Positions 1 through 7,892 of a stretch of 64,000 nucleotides of DNA are shown here, one piece after another; the first letter of the stretch is position 1, and each line of letters opens with the position of its first letter. A model generated the notes under the pieces. That model did not search any database, was not told the origin of the DNA, and saw nothing but the letters and a program-made list of their open reading frames with translations. Source of the DNA: Deltaproteobacteria bacterium (lineage in GTDB: Bacteria > Desulfobacterota > Syntrophia > Syntrophales > UBA8958); contig JAKPCH010000018.1 of assembly GCA_029553375.1 (NCBI GenBank), positions 1 to 64,000 of the forward strand, given 5' to 3'. Both the position numbers and the translations under genes were made by a program.

Positions 1-26
1 TCCGTGCGCCGTGGTGGCCCTTTCCC

Positions 27-272
27 TCAGGCCCTCTTGGCCTTGCGTTCGATGATGACCTCTTCCACGAACCCCTTGAAGCCGAGGCAGACGCCCGCGA
101 CAAGGCCCACGAGCGTGAAGTTGGGCGCCATGCCCAGCGTCTTGTCCAGCCACATCCCGCCGTAGAGCCCGATGAAGGTCATGACCACGAGCACCAGGCT
201 GTACCCGCTGATCCTGCACACGCGGTTCCTCACGTCCCTCGTCATGGCCTCTCTCTTCGTCCTCGCCTTCAT
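27..272 (-). CDS. atpZ: AtpZ/AtpI-type small membrane protein of F1Fo-ATPase operon
   Basis: An 81-residue protein with two predicted membrane helices (about residues 23-42 and 51-69) separated by a short loop containing GGMWLDKTLGMAP. This matches the AtpZ (ATPase_gene1) family encoded at the head of F1Fo-ATP synthase operons, where it is thought to assist c-ring assembly or Mg/Ca supply. The ATG at 272 was chosen because GGAGGTGG lies just upstream; a longer open frame exists but is not needed. It lies 47 bp downstream of a 58-residue membrane protein on the same strand, and the rest of the atp operon would lie before position 1. The family assignment is by eye. Confidence 0.75.
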   Translation of the reverse strand: MKARTKREAMTRDVRNRVCRISGYSLVLVVMTFIGLYGGMWLDKTLGMAPNFTLVGLVAGVCLGFKGFVEEVIIERKAKRA

Positions 273-319
273 GGCTCCACCTCCCGTGCGGTGCTTGCCT
301 CGTCCCTCGTCCTTCCTGC

Positions 320-496
320 CTAGAACATCCTCATGATCATCTCTCGGGCTGGCGCCGTGTTGATCCCCACGAGCAGCACGACCAGCGCGTAGACCGCCGC
401 GGCCTCGACCCTGGTGAGCCCCAACACCCTGTAGGTGAACCTGATGCCGATGCCGGTCATGAACAGTGCGCCGAGTACGATCCACAGTGTCATCAT
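320..496 (-). CDS. 58-residue hydrophobic protein preceding atpZ
   Basis: A short frame starts with tandem ATG codons behind GGGAGGG and ends in TAG. The product has two hydrophobic stretches (about residues 4-17 and 33-47) and an amphipathic C-terminus rich in Met and Arg. It would be the first gene of the operon continuing into atpZ. I do not recognise the family. A small membrane protein ahead of atpZ suggests a role in ATPase assembly, but that is inference from position only. Confidence 0.6.
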   Translation of the reverse strand: MMTLWIVLGALFMTGIGIRFTYRVLGLTRVEAAAVYALVVLLVGINTAPAREMIMRMF

Positions 497-711
497 GGTC
501 TTTCCCTCCCTCGGGGTTCTTTTTTCGGTACCACTCCCACTGAGGCAAGGGGCGTGCCAGGCCTGGCTATCTCACAACTCTATGATATCATTGGTTCGTG
601 TCCTAGCCGGTGAGGCTGCTGCCTGCCATGTTGTCACGTGGGGGTGGGGCGGTCTTTCGACCTGGTACAATCTGTCACGAACCCCTGCGCTGACCCCTGG
701 CCGCTGTGACA
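497..711. other. Leader/promoter region of the atp-type operon with palindromes
   Basis: No convincing gene. It holds a perfect 12-bp palindrome GCCAGGCCTGGC at 556-567, a perfect 10-bp palindrome ATGATATCAT at 582-591, and an 8-bp inverted repeat TCTGTCAC/GTGACAGA at 671-678 and 706-713. The first two lie where promoter and operator elements of the minus-strand operon would be expected. No binding factor can be named. Confidence 0.4.
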
Positions 712-902
712 GAATGTCACGGCCGGCCTAGCCGTGTGTCAGCCTAGGCGCGGAACGAGGGATGGGCAGGAAAGACGGCTTGAACCGTGTGGCCGCCTGT
801 ACTCGGTTCGAGGGGGTCACGCTGAGGTCAGGCGGGTGGGGGCACGCGGGGTCCTGCGCGGGGCCCTTGCTGCATGCGGGCTGGGGAAGCCTTCCCCTTG
901 AG
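712..902. repeat. 191-bp direct repeat, copy 1
   Basis: This block recurs at 958-1148 with a constant offset of 246 bp and only scattered substitutions. It contains a 9-nt stem that can form in RNA with one G-U pair: CTTGAACCG at 779-787 and CGGTTCGAG at 804-812, with a 16-nt loop. The stem and loop are unchanged in copy 2. No credible protein is encoded in either copy. Confidence 0.8.
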
Positions 903-957
903 AAACGCAAGCGTGCATTGCCGGGACCAGTGAGGACCTGCCTCTGCACCCGTAGCC

Positions 958-1148
958 GAATGTCATGCCCGGCCTATCCGCGAGGCCGCCTGGGCGAAGG
1001 ACGAGGGATGGGCAGGAAAGACGGCTTGAACCGTGTGGCCGCCTGTACTCGGTTCGAGGGGGGCACGCTGAGGTCAGCCGGGTGGGGGCATGCGGGATCC
1101 AGCGCGGGGGCCTTGATCCATGCGGGCTGGGGAAGCCCTCCCCCTGAG
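958..1148. repeat. 191-bp direct repeat, copy 2
   Basis: Second copy of the block at 712-902. The most conserved core runs from about 1001 to 1060 and includes GGGCAGGAAAGACGG and the stem arms at 1025-1033 and 1050-1058. The right end diverges after CCCCTGAG near 1148. GGGCAGGAAAGAC occurs again at 1952-1963, in the tail of the next gene. Confidence 0.8.
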
Positions 1149-1207
1149 ATATGCTTGCGCGCTCCTTAGGGCCCGGCGATGACCCTGCCCCGGCCGTGGC
1201 TTCCACG

Positions 1208-1910
1208 CCCGCATGCGCGGGCGTGGGGCATCTGTTCATCCAAGTCATCCAAGAGCTCTTTTACCGATCGGTCATCTCCATGCCCGCGGCCTGCCCGTGG
1301 GATGTGCAACTGTATGTCGAGTTCGTCGTGGCCCTCGAGCCGAACAGCAGCCCCCGAGCGAGGGGCCTCTGTCGCTGGTGCGCGCATTTCCACTCCCCAG
1401 TTTTTTGCGGCCCGCAGACTCGAGGGGCCTCTGACCTATCGACCTTCAGAGAATACGGCAGAACACCGCTGCCCGCATGCGGGAGGGGCCACGATCAGGG
1501 GATTCTCTGTCAGGCGGGTTGGTGACCCGCTTCCGGCGCGCGAGGGAGGCCGCGGGCGTCGTACTCGTCCGCCAGCGCCACGATTCGCCGCGGACCGCGC
1601 GCGAGAGGCCTCGTTCATGCACCTGCTCAGCGCAACGGCACCCTTCTCGAATCCCTCGCTCGCGAGGGTCCTCTGTTCATCAAAGAGCTCTTGTTGCCGC
1701 TCGGGCTTCTCCAGGCCCGAGCGCAGGAGGGGCCCCTGACCTTCATCGAACCCTATCACAGTCAACACCGCCTCGGCCCGCACGCGGGAGGGACCCAGAC
1801 GCCCGGCTGACCCCTGCAGGCTCGGGCTGCATGAGGCGCACAAGAGGCATGCCGGGGCGTGCCGACCCAGGCGCAGCGTCTCAACCACGCGCCTTGCCGC
1901 CCCCGGTGAG
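1208..1910. repeat. Degenerate tandem array with about 61-bp period
   Basis: A GC-rich partly self-complementary motif recurs about every 61 bp. The A/T-GGG core of each unit begins near 1224, 1298, 1361, 1423, 1484, 1543, 1604, 1665, 1728 and 1789, with weaker candidates at 1844 and 1909. Typical units read CCCGCATGCGGGAGGGGCC or GAGCGAGGGGCCTCTG, followed by about 35 bp of unrelated sequence. Units 1224 and 1665 share TCTGTTCATC and AGAGCTCTT in their flanks. The spacing resembles a CRISPR array, but the repeats are far too divergent and no cas gene is in the window. Open frames here have unconvincing composition. Confidence 0.5.
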
Positions 1911-1938
1911 GACGTCACCTGACAGGCCCTTCGGGTGT

Positions 1939-1964
1939 GGTCTTTCTCAGGGGCAGGAAAGACC
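1939..1964 (-). terminator. Hairpin overlapping the stop codon of the esterase gene
   Basis: GGTCTTTC at 1939-1946 and GAAAGACC at 1957-1964 form a perfect 8-bp stem with a 10-nt loop. The esterase stop codon (1947-1949) lies at the edge of the loop. There is no clear U-tract, so termination is only a suggestion. Confidence 0.4.
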
Positions 1965-3176
1965 CGCAGGCATCAAACAGTCCTCGCACTCAACGTTCTG
2001 CCACTTGCCTCCCGGAGGCCCCCCATGCTTGTTGAGCGGGTTGTTGACCATCATCTTCAGCCACTTGGCGAAGGAGACACCCGCCGAGTCTTCCGTGAAG
2101 AAGCGGGGCGACATGAGGATGGTGTGGTAGTCGCCGGCGGCGATGTAGTACCTGTAGTTGGGCGCGCCGGAAGCGACCTCGTGCACGAGGTCGTACATCG
2201 TGTCGTGCCAGTCGCACCATACCGGCATGATGTTGTTCCACGCGTAAGGGTTCGTGATGTTCAGCATCACGTTGTAGAAGAACGCCTGGTTGTTGTCGTA
2301 GGCCGTCGTGAACTGCCCCAGCTTGCTGTCGCGGTAGTACCGAGCGATGGCCAGGTACACGTCGGCGAGGGTCATGTCAGGGGTATATCCCGACTCGGTG
2401 CCGGGCAGCCAGGTCGGCAGCTGGATGTTCCAGTTGTAGATCGATGCGTTCAGGAACTGTTCGCCCGCAACACCGTTCGCGGCGTCCCCGAGGAGGTAGA
2501 CCTGGGAGTCGGGGTAGGCCTCCTTGATGTAGGGGAACCCGAGCGTGGCGCCGTAGCCTCCCGCCGAGCTGCCGGTCACGAAGATCTTGAAGGGCATCCT
2601 GAAGCGTTCGGTCATCCACTTGAGCACGAGCTGGAAGTTCACGAACCCCCTGTGCCGGATGGTCCACGAGTCGAACCCCGGTATTCTGTCGAGGTAGTCG
2701 GGGTAGGCCACGTCGTTGGCACCCCAGTGAAGGTCTCCCGTGCAGTAGGGGATGTACACGAAGTACCAGTCCCTGAAGGGGTTGTCCGGGTTGCTCGTGT
2801 CGAAGATGCCCTTGCCTGAGGTGTCCGCGAACAGGGACAAAGGCGGCACTTCCTCGTAGTAGGTGTGCACGTACAGGCAGTTCATGGTGTCCCAGCAGGC
2901 GCCGCCGCCCTGGAAGTAGACGACGAGGTTGTTGGTCTTGCCGCCCCTCACGAAGAAGCTGAACCTGTCGTCACAGCCCGGGCAGGCCGCGCAGCTCGGC
3001 CTGAGGCCGTTGTACTCGAAATCGGGGTCCACGTCCTCAGGGTACACCTGCATCCAGGTGTCGGGGATGTCGGGAACGAACGAGTGCTTCCCCTTGCCGG
3101 CGGCATGCAGGGGCGATACCGCCATCAGTGCCGTCGCCGCCAGTGCCAGTACGAGAATGCATGTTCTCTTCGTCAT
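1947..3176 (-). CDS. Secreted pectinacetylesterase/Notum-family hydrolase
   Basis: A 409-residue exported esterase-like protein. Residues 1 to about 26 form a signal peptide with a hydrophobic core and AA-containing cleavage region. The mature part has the family oxyanion segment YFQGGGACW (about 87-95), the nucleophile elbow GSSAGG with Ser204, a conserved-type Asp near 231 (GDAANG) and a likely catalytic His351 in GDYHTIL. This fits the PAE/NOTUM alpha/beta-hydrolase superfamily, which deacylates polysaccharides or proteins. Cys pairs (CAACPGC near 62-68, CEDC near the C-terminus) suggest disulphides. The ATG at 3176 is preceded by AAGGAGGG; the frame is open further upstream without a better start. 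The natural substrate cannot be read from sequence. Confidence 0.8.
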   Translation of the reverse strand: MTKRTCILVLALAATALMAVSPLHAAGKGKHSFVPDIPDTWMQVYPEDVDPDFEYNGLRPSCAACPGCDDRFSFFVRGGKTNNLVVYFQGGGACWDTMNCLYVHTYYEEVPPLSLFADTSGKGIFDTSNPDNPFRDWYFVYIPYCTGDLHWGANDVAYPDYLDRIPGFDSWTIRHRGFVNFQLVLKWMTERFRMPFKIFVTGSSAGGYGATLGFPYIKEAYPDSQVYLLGDAANGVAGEQFLNASIYNWNIQLPTWLPGTESGYTPDMTLADVYLAIARYYRDSKLGQFTTAYDNNQAFFYNVMLNITNPYAWNNIMPVWCDWHDTMYDLVHEVASGAPNYRYYIAAGDYHTILMSPRFFTEDSAGVSFAKWLKMMVNNPLNKHGGPPGGKWQNVECEDCLMPAGLSCP

Positions 3177-3912
3177 AGTACCCTCCTTGTACCGATGCGA
3201 GTGCATGTCCATCGGGTATGCTTCGAGCCGCGCCCCCGGCAACGTCCTTTGTCGCCGGGGGCGCATCAGGCATGCCTTGATGCGGTCCGACACAGCACAC
3301 CACATGGCTCCCCCAAAGGTGGAGACGCACATGCTGTCTCACGCGCAAAAGCCCATAACCGGTCCTGCCTTGTGTCGGCCGGGCCCGCGCGTGCCTCTTG
3401 GGTGTTTGCAATTGAGAAGAATATTAATGGGGTACCGAGGAGAGTCAAGGGTGGGTCGGGCTCCTTGATCGGTAGGCGCTCGGTACCCGGGTTCGGGGTA
3501 CGAGGCCACGTCGTCTTCTCGGCATAGGTGAGACCTGGATGCCGAGAAACAGGAGACCTGTGCGCCCCGGGTCCACGTTGCCCTTCCTCGGGACTCGGGG
3601 GTAAGTCCGGGGCTGACCGTGGGCTTCGGCGTGGTGATCACCCATGGAGCCGGCTTGGATCCGATGAGCCCCGGGTGTGGAGGTGGTATGGTATGCGGTC
3701 CTGCCTACGCCAAGCAGTGATCGACACGATGCGTCTCGGAAAGAGGGGCCGGCGCGTGTGCCGGCTGAATGCATCCGCCCAGGTCTTCAGCCTGCCGGGA
3801 GGCCCATGGAACATGCACCCCAGGTGGTCTGAGGTGACGTGGTGTGGCCTACGGTTTGTCCCCTGTCTTCTTGGTGAATGAACACAGGGAAAGAGAACCT
3901 TCGCCGTGGTGT
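3177..3912. other. Gene-free interval with inverted repeats
   Basis: I see no convincing gene. A perfect 11-bp inverted repeat (GCGCCCCCGGC at 3230-3240, GCCGGGGGCGC at 3254-3264, 13-nt loop) sits about 55 bp upstream of the esterase start and could be a leader hairpin. A second nested structure has outer arms GGTACCGAG at 3431-3439 and CTCGGTACC at 3479-3487, with an inner CAAGG/CCTTG pair. A promoter for the esterase gene presumably lies here, but I could not identify one. Confidence 0.5.
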
Positions 3913-4689
3913 TCAGGTGGCCGTGAACCTGCCTTTCTCGAAGGCGACCTTGCCCACGGGGCGGTACGGGTCGTGCTCGAACACGACCGTCCAGCCTTTC
4001 TGTACCGCCTGCGAGAGGATTTCCCTCTTGGTCTCGAGGACGGCGAGCGGGTACAGGTCGTAGGCCATGATGCACGGCAGGTGGACGTGGGCGGAGGTGG
4101 GGATGAGGTCGCCTGCGTAGAGGACCTCGTCGTCTATGAGCACGCTTATGTGCCCCCTCGTGTGCCCGGGGGTGGGCAGGATCGCGACGCCGTCTGCTAT
4201 CTGCCTGGGCCCGTCCACCAGCTCGAGTCTCTTCCCAATGACCTCGAGGTCCTCAGCCCGGTAGCTCCCCTTGCTCAGCGGGGTCTCTCCGTGGGCGTCC
4301 TCCCACTCGGTGCGCGATACGTACACCCTGTCTCGTATCTCCATGTCGTGAACGCCGCCGCAGTGGTCCCAGTGGAGGTGGGTGAGCACCAGGCGGTCCA
4401 CTGGTTCATCGACGGTGAGCACCCGCTCGGGGCTCGTGCCCATGATTTCCCAGCTCTTTTCGGGGTAGCGGCGGCCGAGCCCTGCCTCGACGACGTAGGT
4501 ATGACCGTCCTTGACGAACCTCATCACGTTCGTGGCCATGGTGATGCGGTTGAGTCCGTCGGCTGCGAACCACCTCTCCCACATGACCTTGGGTACCCTG
4601 CCGAACATGGTCCCGCCGTCGAGGAGGAAGTCGCCGAGGTTCAGGATCTCGATGGAGGAGTTCCTGCGGGTTGTGATCACCGTTGACAT
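3913..4689 (-). CDS. Metallo-beta-lactamase-fold hydrolase (lactonase-like)
   Basis: A 258-residue MBL-fold enzyme with the full zinc-ligand set: HLHWDH at about residues 104-109, His176 in PTPGHTRGH, Asp194 in AGDL and His239 in FEHD. The layout resembles the AHL-lactonase/YtnP branch, which hydrolyses ring esters or related substrates, but the substrate is not determined. There is no signal peptide, so it is probably cytoplasmic. The ATG at 4689 gives a normal family length; the ribosome site is weak and the frame remains open upstream. The gene stands alone, with long gaps on both sides. Confidence 0.8.
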   Translation of the reverse strand: MSTVITTRRNSSIEILNLGDFLLDGGTMFGRVPKVMWERWFAADGLNRITMATNVMRFVKDGHTYVVEAGLGRRYPEKSWEIMGTSPERVLTVDEPVDRLVLTHLHWDHCGGVHDMEIRDRVYVSRTEWEDAHGETPLSKGSYRAEDLEVIGKRLELVDGPRQIADGVAILPTPGHTRGHISVLIDDEVLYAGDLIPTSAHVHLPCIMAYDLYPLAVLETKREILSQAVQKGWTVVFEHDPYRPVGKVAFEKGRFTAT

Positions 4690-5298
4690 GTCCAGACCTG
4701 TATCATCGGGCGTCACGGCTGTAAACCCCGTTCGGCGGTCCCGATGGCCGTGTCGCGCGGTATCCCCCCTCACGACACACCGTACGCCATGTCCTTTCCT
4801 TATTGACTCGGGTCTCAGGCCCGGTTCGCATCCCGGCTCCTGCCACGACGAGTCGTGTCCTTATGGCTCTGGTTTCAGGGGGGAGAGGAGGAGATTGCCC
4901 TCTCACCGGCCGTCATGTCCCAGTAAGATCGGGTTTCGGTTGCGTGAAGGGTGGCCGGGGGAATCGGGAGGGGGCTTGAGGTACTGCACGGAAGCGGGAG
5001 GGAAAAGGAGTTTGAAAGTCGCGATGTCCTGCACTATGGTTGGTGAAGGCGGACCGGGAACGGGCAAGCGCCAGGTGGACCCTCTAGGAAAGGCGCTGCG
5101 CCGGCCGCGGCGCCGGGCGCGCTCGGGGAACCCGGGCATCCACCTTGTGCGAGGCCTCCATGGCCATGCAGGCAGAAGGGGGAGAGACGCCGGCAGCGGT
5201 CTCTGACCTCGCCTGCCGCCCAGGCGCCTGGGGTTGGCGGCGCGTCAGCCGCGCAAGCGGTATCCGGAGGCCGCCCTCGAAAGGAGATGCAGACGGTC
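4690..5298. other. Gene-free interval between MBL hydrolase and M48 protease
   Basis: No gene is supported. Three loosely similar segments begin with GTCC at 4791, 4857 and 4917 and continue to a GGTCTC/GGTTTC-type element 14-20 bp later, giving spacings of 66 and 60 bp. AAGGAG at 5281-5286 is the likely ribosome site for the next gene. Confidence 0.4.
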
Positions 5299-6234
5299 AT
5301 GAACCGGCGGGTATCCCTCTTTTTCCAGACCCTCGTCATCATGGCGGCCATGGCCTGCCTGTTCGGCCTGCTCGGGTGGGTGATCTTCGGCAGGGGCGGC
5401 CTGGTGTGGTCGGTCATGCTCGCCCTCGTCATCTTCCTGGGCACGCCCCGGATCTCGCCGTGGGTCGTGCTCCGCATGTACAGGGCACGCAGGCTCGAGC
5501 CCGTGGAGGCCCAGGGGCTCTACTCGATCGTCCAGGGCCTCGCGAAGAGGGCGGGGCTGCCTGCCGCGCCCGTGTTGTACTACGTGCCGAGCGGCGCGAT
5601 GAACGCCTTCAGCGTGGGCACGCCCAGGGCCTCGGCAATTGCCCTCTCGGACGGGCTCTTGAGGACCCTCTCGTGGAGGGAGATCGCCGGGGTGCTCGCT
5701 CACGAGGTCTCCCACATCAAGAACAACGACCTCAGGATCCACGCGCTCGCCGACCTCATGACGAGGGTGACCTCGACCTTGTCGTTCATCGGGCAGGTCC
5801 TCATCGTGTTCTACCTGCCGATGGCCGTCTTCTCCGACGCGAGGGTGCCCCTGGCCCCCATTCTCCTGCTCATCTTCGCGCCCACGGTGAGCATGCTCCT
5901 CCAGCTCGCGCTCTCGCGAACCCGCGAGTTCGACGCCGACCTTGGCGCCGCGGAGCTGACAGGGGACCCAGGAGGGCTCGCAAGCGCGCTCAGGAAGATG
6001 GAAAGCCTGGAACGGAGATTCTGGCCGTACGTCTTCTTCCCGGCGAGAAAGGGCCTCCAGCCGTCGCTGCTCCGCACCCACCCGCATACCGAGGAACGCA
6101 TCAGGCGGCTCGATGCCGCCGCCGCAGGAAAGGGGGGCTCCCCCTTCGTGTACGAGGGGCCCGATCTGCACAGCCCGAGCGTATACCTCCGGCTCGTGAG
6201 GCCGAAGAGGCGGCTGTGGCCGTGGTGGGGGTGA
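5299..6234 (+). CDS. HtpX-like M48 family membrane zinc metalloprotease
   Basis: A 311-residue membrane protease. Two N-terminal hydrophobic segments (about residues 8-30 and 36-48) precede the catalytic domain. The zinc motif HEVSH (His135, Glu136, His139) is followed by two further membrane segments (about 161-184 and 186-205) and the third ligand Glu210 in SRTREFDAD. This is the HtpX/M48B arrangement; such enzymes degrade misfolded membrane proteins on the cytoplasmic side. The ATG at 5299 (MNRRV) was preferred over 5287, because the AAGGAG at 5281-5286 abuts the earlier ATG. The C-terminal tail after about residue 270 is Pro/Arg-rich and poorly conserved. The gene is monocistronic. Confidence 0.85.
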   Translation: MNRRVSLFFQTLVIMAAMACLFGLLGWVIFGRGGLVWSVMLALVIFLGTPRISPWVVLRMYRARRLEPVEAQGLYSIVQGLAKRAGLPAAPVLYYVPSGAMNAFSVGTPRASAIALSDGLLRTLSWREIAGVLAHEVSHIKNNDLRIHALADLMTRVTSTLSFIGQVLIVFYLPMAVFSDARVPLAPILLLIFAPTVSMLLQLALSRTREFDADLGAAELTGDPGGLASALRKMESLERRFWPYVFFPARKGLQPSLLRTHPHTEERIRRLDAAAAGKGGSPFVYEGPDLHSPSVYLRLVRPKRRLWPWWG

Positions 6235-6254
6235 GTCGTGCACCGAGCGGCCTC

Positions 6255-6284
6255 CCTGCGGGGCGCCAAGGGCGCTCACGCAGG
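6255..6284 (+). terminator. Hairpin downstream of the M48 protease gene
   Basis: Outer arms CCTGCG (6255-6260) and CGCAGG (6279-6284) enclose inner arms GCGCC (6263-6267) and GGCGC (6271-6275) around an AAG loop. A pyrimidine stretch follows. It is a plausible terminator lacking a pure T-run. Confidence 0.5.
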
Positions 6285-6580
6285 CTCTCTCTACTTTCCC
6301 TTCGGCATGTGGCCGCCTGCGAATTCCCGGCCTGGCGCCAAGGGCGCTCGTGAAGACTCTTCACGTGGCGGGTGCGGGTGACCGAACACTGTGCGCTTGG
6401 GAGGAGCCGTGAAGTGTCGAGACCGCCACCGGCATTCCCGGGTGCGTGCAGGCAAGGGCCTGGACGAGCGCCCTGCGTGTTTGACAGGCTGGGGTGTTAA
6501 TGTTATGTGAAGCACCGGGCATCATCGGCTGCATGTCCCGCGAGGGTGCACCCATCTCAAAGCATGGAGGAGGGAGAGGA
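6285..6580. other. Upstream region of livK with repeated hairpin and palindrome
   Basis: The sequence GGCGCCAAGGGCGCTC seen in the preceding terminator occurs again at about 6334-6349. It is followed directly by a 17-bp palindrome centred on one base, CGTGAAGACTCTTCACG at 6349-6365. The palindrome is a possible operator or a second terminator. No gene is evident. Confidence 0.4.
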
Positions 6581-7693
6581 ATGAAACGGTTACAGATGTT
6601 CGCAGTGATCTGTGCATGCGTGTTTCTTGCCGGTCCCGTCTTCGCGGCGGATACCATCAAGCTGGGGGTCGCCGGCGCCCACAGCGGCGACCTCGCGTCA
6701 TACGGTCTGCCCACGCTGAACGCGGCCAAGCTCGTGGTGAACGACTACAACGCAAAGGGCGGGGTGCTCGGCAAGAAGGTGGAGATCCTGGCCGAGGACG
6801 ACGTCTGCAAGCCCGAGGTCGCGGCCAACGTGGCGAGCAAGCTCGTCTCGGAGAAGGCGAACGTGGTGCTCGGCCACATCTGCAGCGGTGCCACCAAGGC
6901 CGCGCTCAACGTCTACAAGGACGCCAAGGTGCTCACCATCTCGCCCTCGGCCACGAACGTGGACCTCACCAAGAGCGGCGACTACCCGAACTTCTTCCGC
7001 ACCATCTCCCCTGACGACGCCCAGGCCCGCCTCCAGGTGGACTTCGCGATCAACAAGCTCAGGGTGAAGAGGGTGGCGATCATCCACGACAAGGGCGACT
7101 ACGGCAAGGGCCTGGCCGAGTTCGCAAAGGGGTTCTTCGAGCAGAAGGGCTTCGTGCCGGTGCTCTTCGAGGGCATCACCCCCGGCGCGGTCGACTACAC
7201 GGCGATCGTGCAGAAGGTGAAGTTCTCCGGCGCCGACGCGGTCCTCTACGGCGGGTACCACCCCGAGGCGGCGAAGATCGTCTCCGGCATGAAGAAGAAG
7301 AAGATGAAGACCTTCTTCATCTCCGACGACGGCGTGCGTGACGACACCTTCATCAAGGTCGCCGGCAAGTACGCCGAGGGCGTCTACGCGACCGGCCCAA
7401 TCGACACGACCAAGTTCCCCATGGCGATCGCCGCCATCGAGCAGCACAAGAAGGCCTACGGGTCCGAGCCCGGCGCGTTCTACCTCAACGCGTACGCGGC
7501 GACGATCTGCCTGCTCGAGGCGATGAACAAGGCCGGTTCCACCGATTTCGCGGCCGTGAGCAAGGCCCTTCGTACCAACTGGTTCGAGACCCCGCTCGGA
7601 AAGATAAGCTTCGACGAGAGGGGCGACGCCAAGGGCATAGGCTTCGCCATGTACCAGGTGAAGAACGGCAAGTACGTCGAGGTCGGCAAATAG
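6581..7693 (+). CDS. livK: Branched-chain amino-acid ABC transporter substrate-binding protein
   Basis: A 370-residue periplasmic binding protein. A signal peptide (residues 1-22, cleavage after FAA-type sequence) leads into a LivJ/LivK-type type-I fold starting DTIKLGVAGAHSGDLASYG. The conserved GHICSGAT and ISPSATN segments line the ligand site in this family. Its transport genes livHMGF follow, separated by a terminator and a 200-bp gap. The ATG at 6581 has GGAGGAGGGAGAGG upstream. Codon use (more GCG, GTG, AGC) appears unlike livH onward. The ligand could be Leu/Ile/Val or another amino acid. Confidence 0.9.
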   Translation: MKRLQMFAVICACVFLAGPVFAADTIKLGVAGAHSGDLASYGLPTLNAAKLVVNDYNAKGGVLGKKVEILAEDDVCKPEVAANVASKLVSEKANVVLGHICSGATKAALNVYKDAKVLTISPSATNVDLTKSGDYPNFFRTISPDDAQARLQVDFAINKLRVKRVAIIHDKGDYGKGLAEFAKGFFEQKGFVPVLFEGITPGAVDYTAIVQKVKFSGADAVLYGGYHPEAAKIVSGMKKKKMKTFFISDDGVRDDTFIKVAGKYAEGVYATGPIDTTKFPMAIAAIEQHKKAYGSEPGAFYLNAYAATICLLEAMNKAGSTDFAAVSKALRTNWFETPLGKISFDERGDAKGIGFAMYQVKNGKYVEVGK

Positions 7694-7713
7694 GCGCGCA
7701 CGGGGTCAAGCCG

Positions 7714-7745
7714 AAGGGAGCAGGCTTCCTGCTCCCTTTCTTTAT
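7714..7745 (+). terminator. Intrinsic terminator after livK
   Basis: A perfect 11-bp stem AAGGGAGCAGG / CCTGCTCCCTT with a 3-nt loop is followed by TCTTTAT. It would end the livK transcript or attenuate read-through into livHMGF. Confidence 0.85.
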
Positions 7746-7892
7746 ACCCTTTTCCTGCGGGAGACCACGGCCGGCCGGAAAGACACGGGAGACAGGCGGA
7801 TGCAACAGACGGCGACACGCGGCGATCCGGTCATAAGCGGTGTGAACCGGCTTCATGTCGGGCACGAGGGCGCTGCCAGGGGGTGAGCCGCT
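7746..7892. other. livK-livH spacer, apparent compositional boundary
   Basis: No gene is present. The spacer separates livK, whose codon usage resembles the sparse left segment, from livH and the densely packed right segment. GGGGGTGAG at 7879-7887 is the livH ribosome site. Confidence 0.4.

Noticed and set aside
800..815. tRNA T-loop-like GGTTCGAGG
   Set aside because: No acceptor, D or anticodon arms can be built around it; it forms a simple stem with CTTGAACCG instead.
1208..1910. CRISPR array call
   Set aside because: The spacing fits, but repeat units share only a core of about 10 bases; true arrays have near-identical repeats. No cas genes are in the window.
1179..1918. Open reading frames of 160-217 residues on both strands in the repeat region
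   Set aside because: Composition is Arg/Pro/Ser-rich with no family features, and a 61-bp repeat is not a multiple of three, so frames drift. GC-rich DNA has few stop codons.
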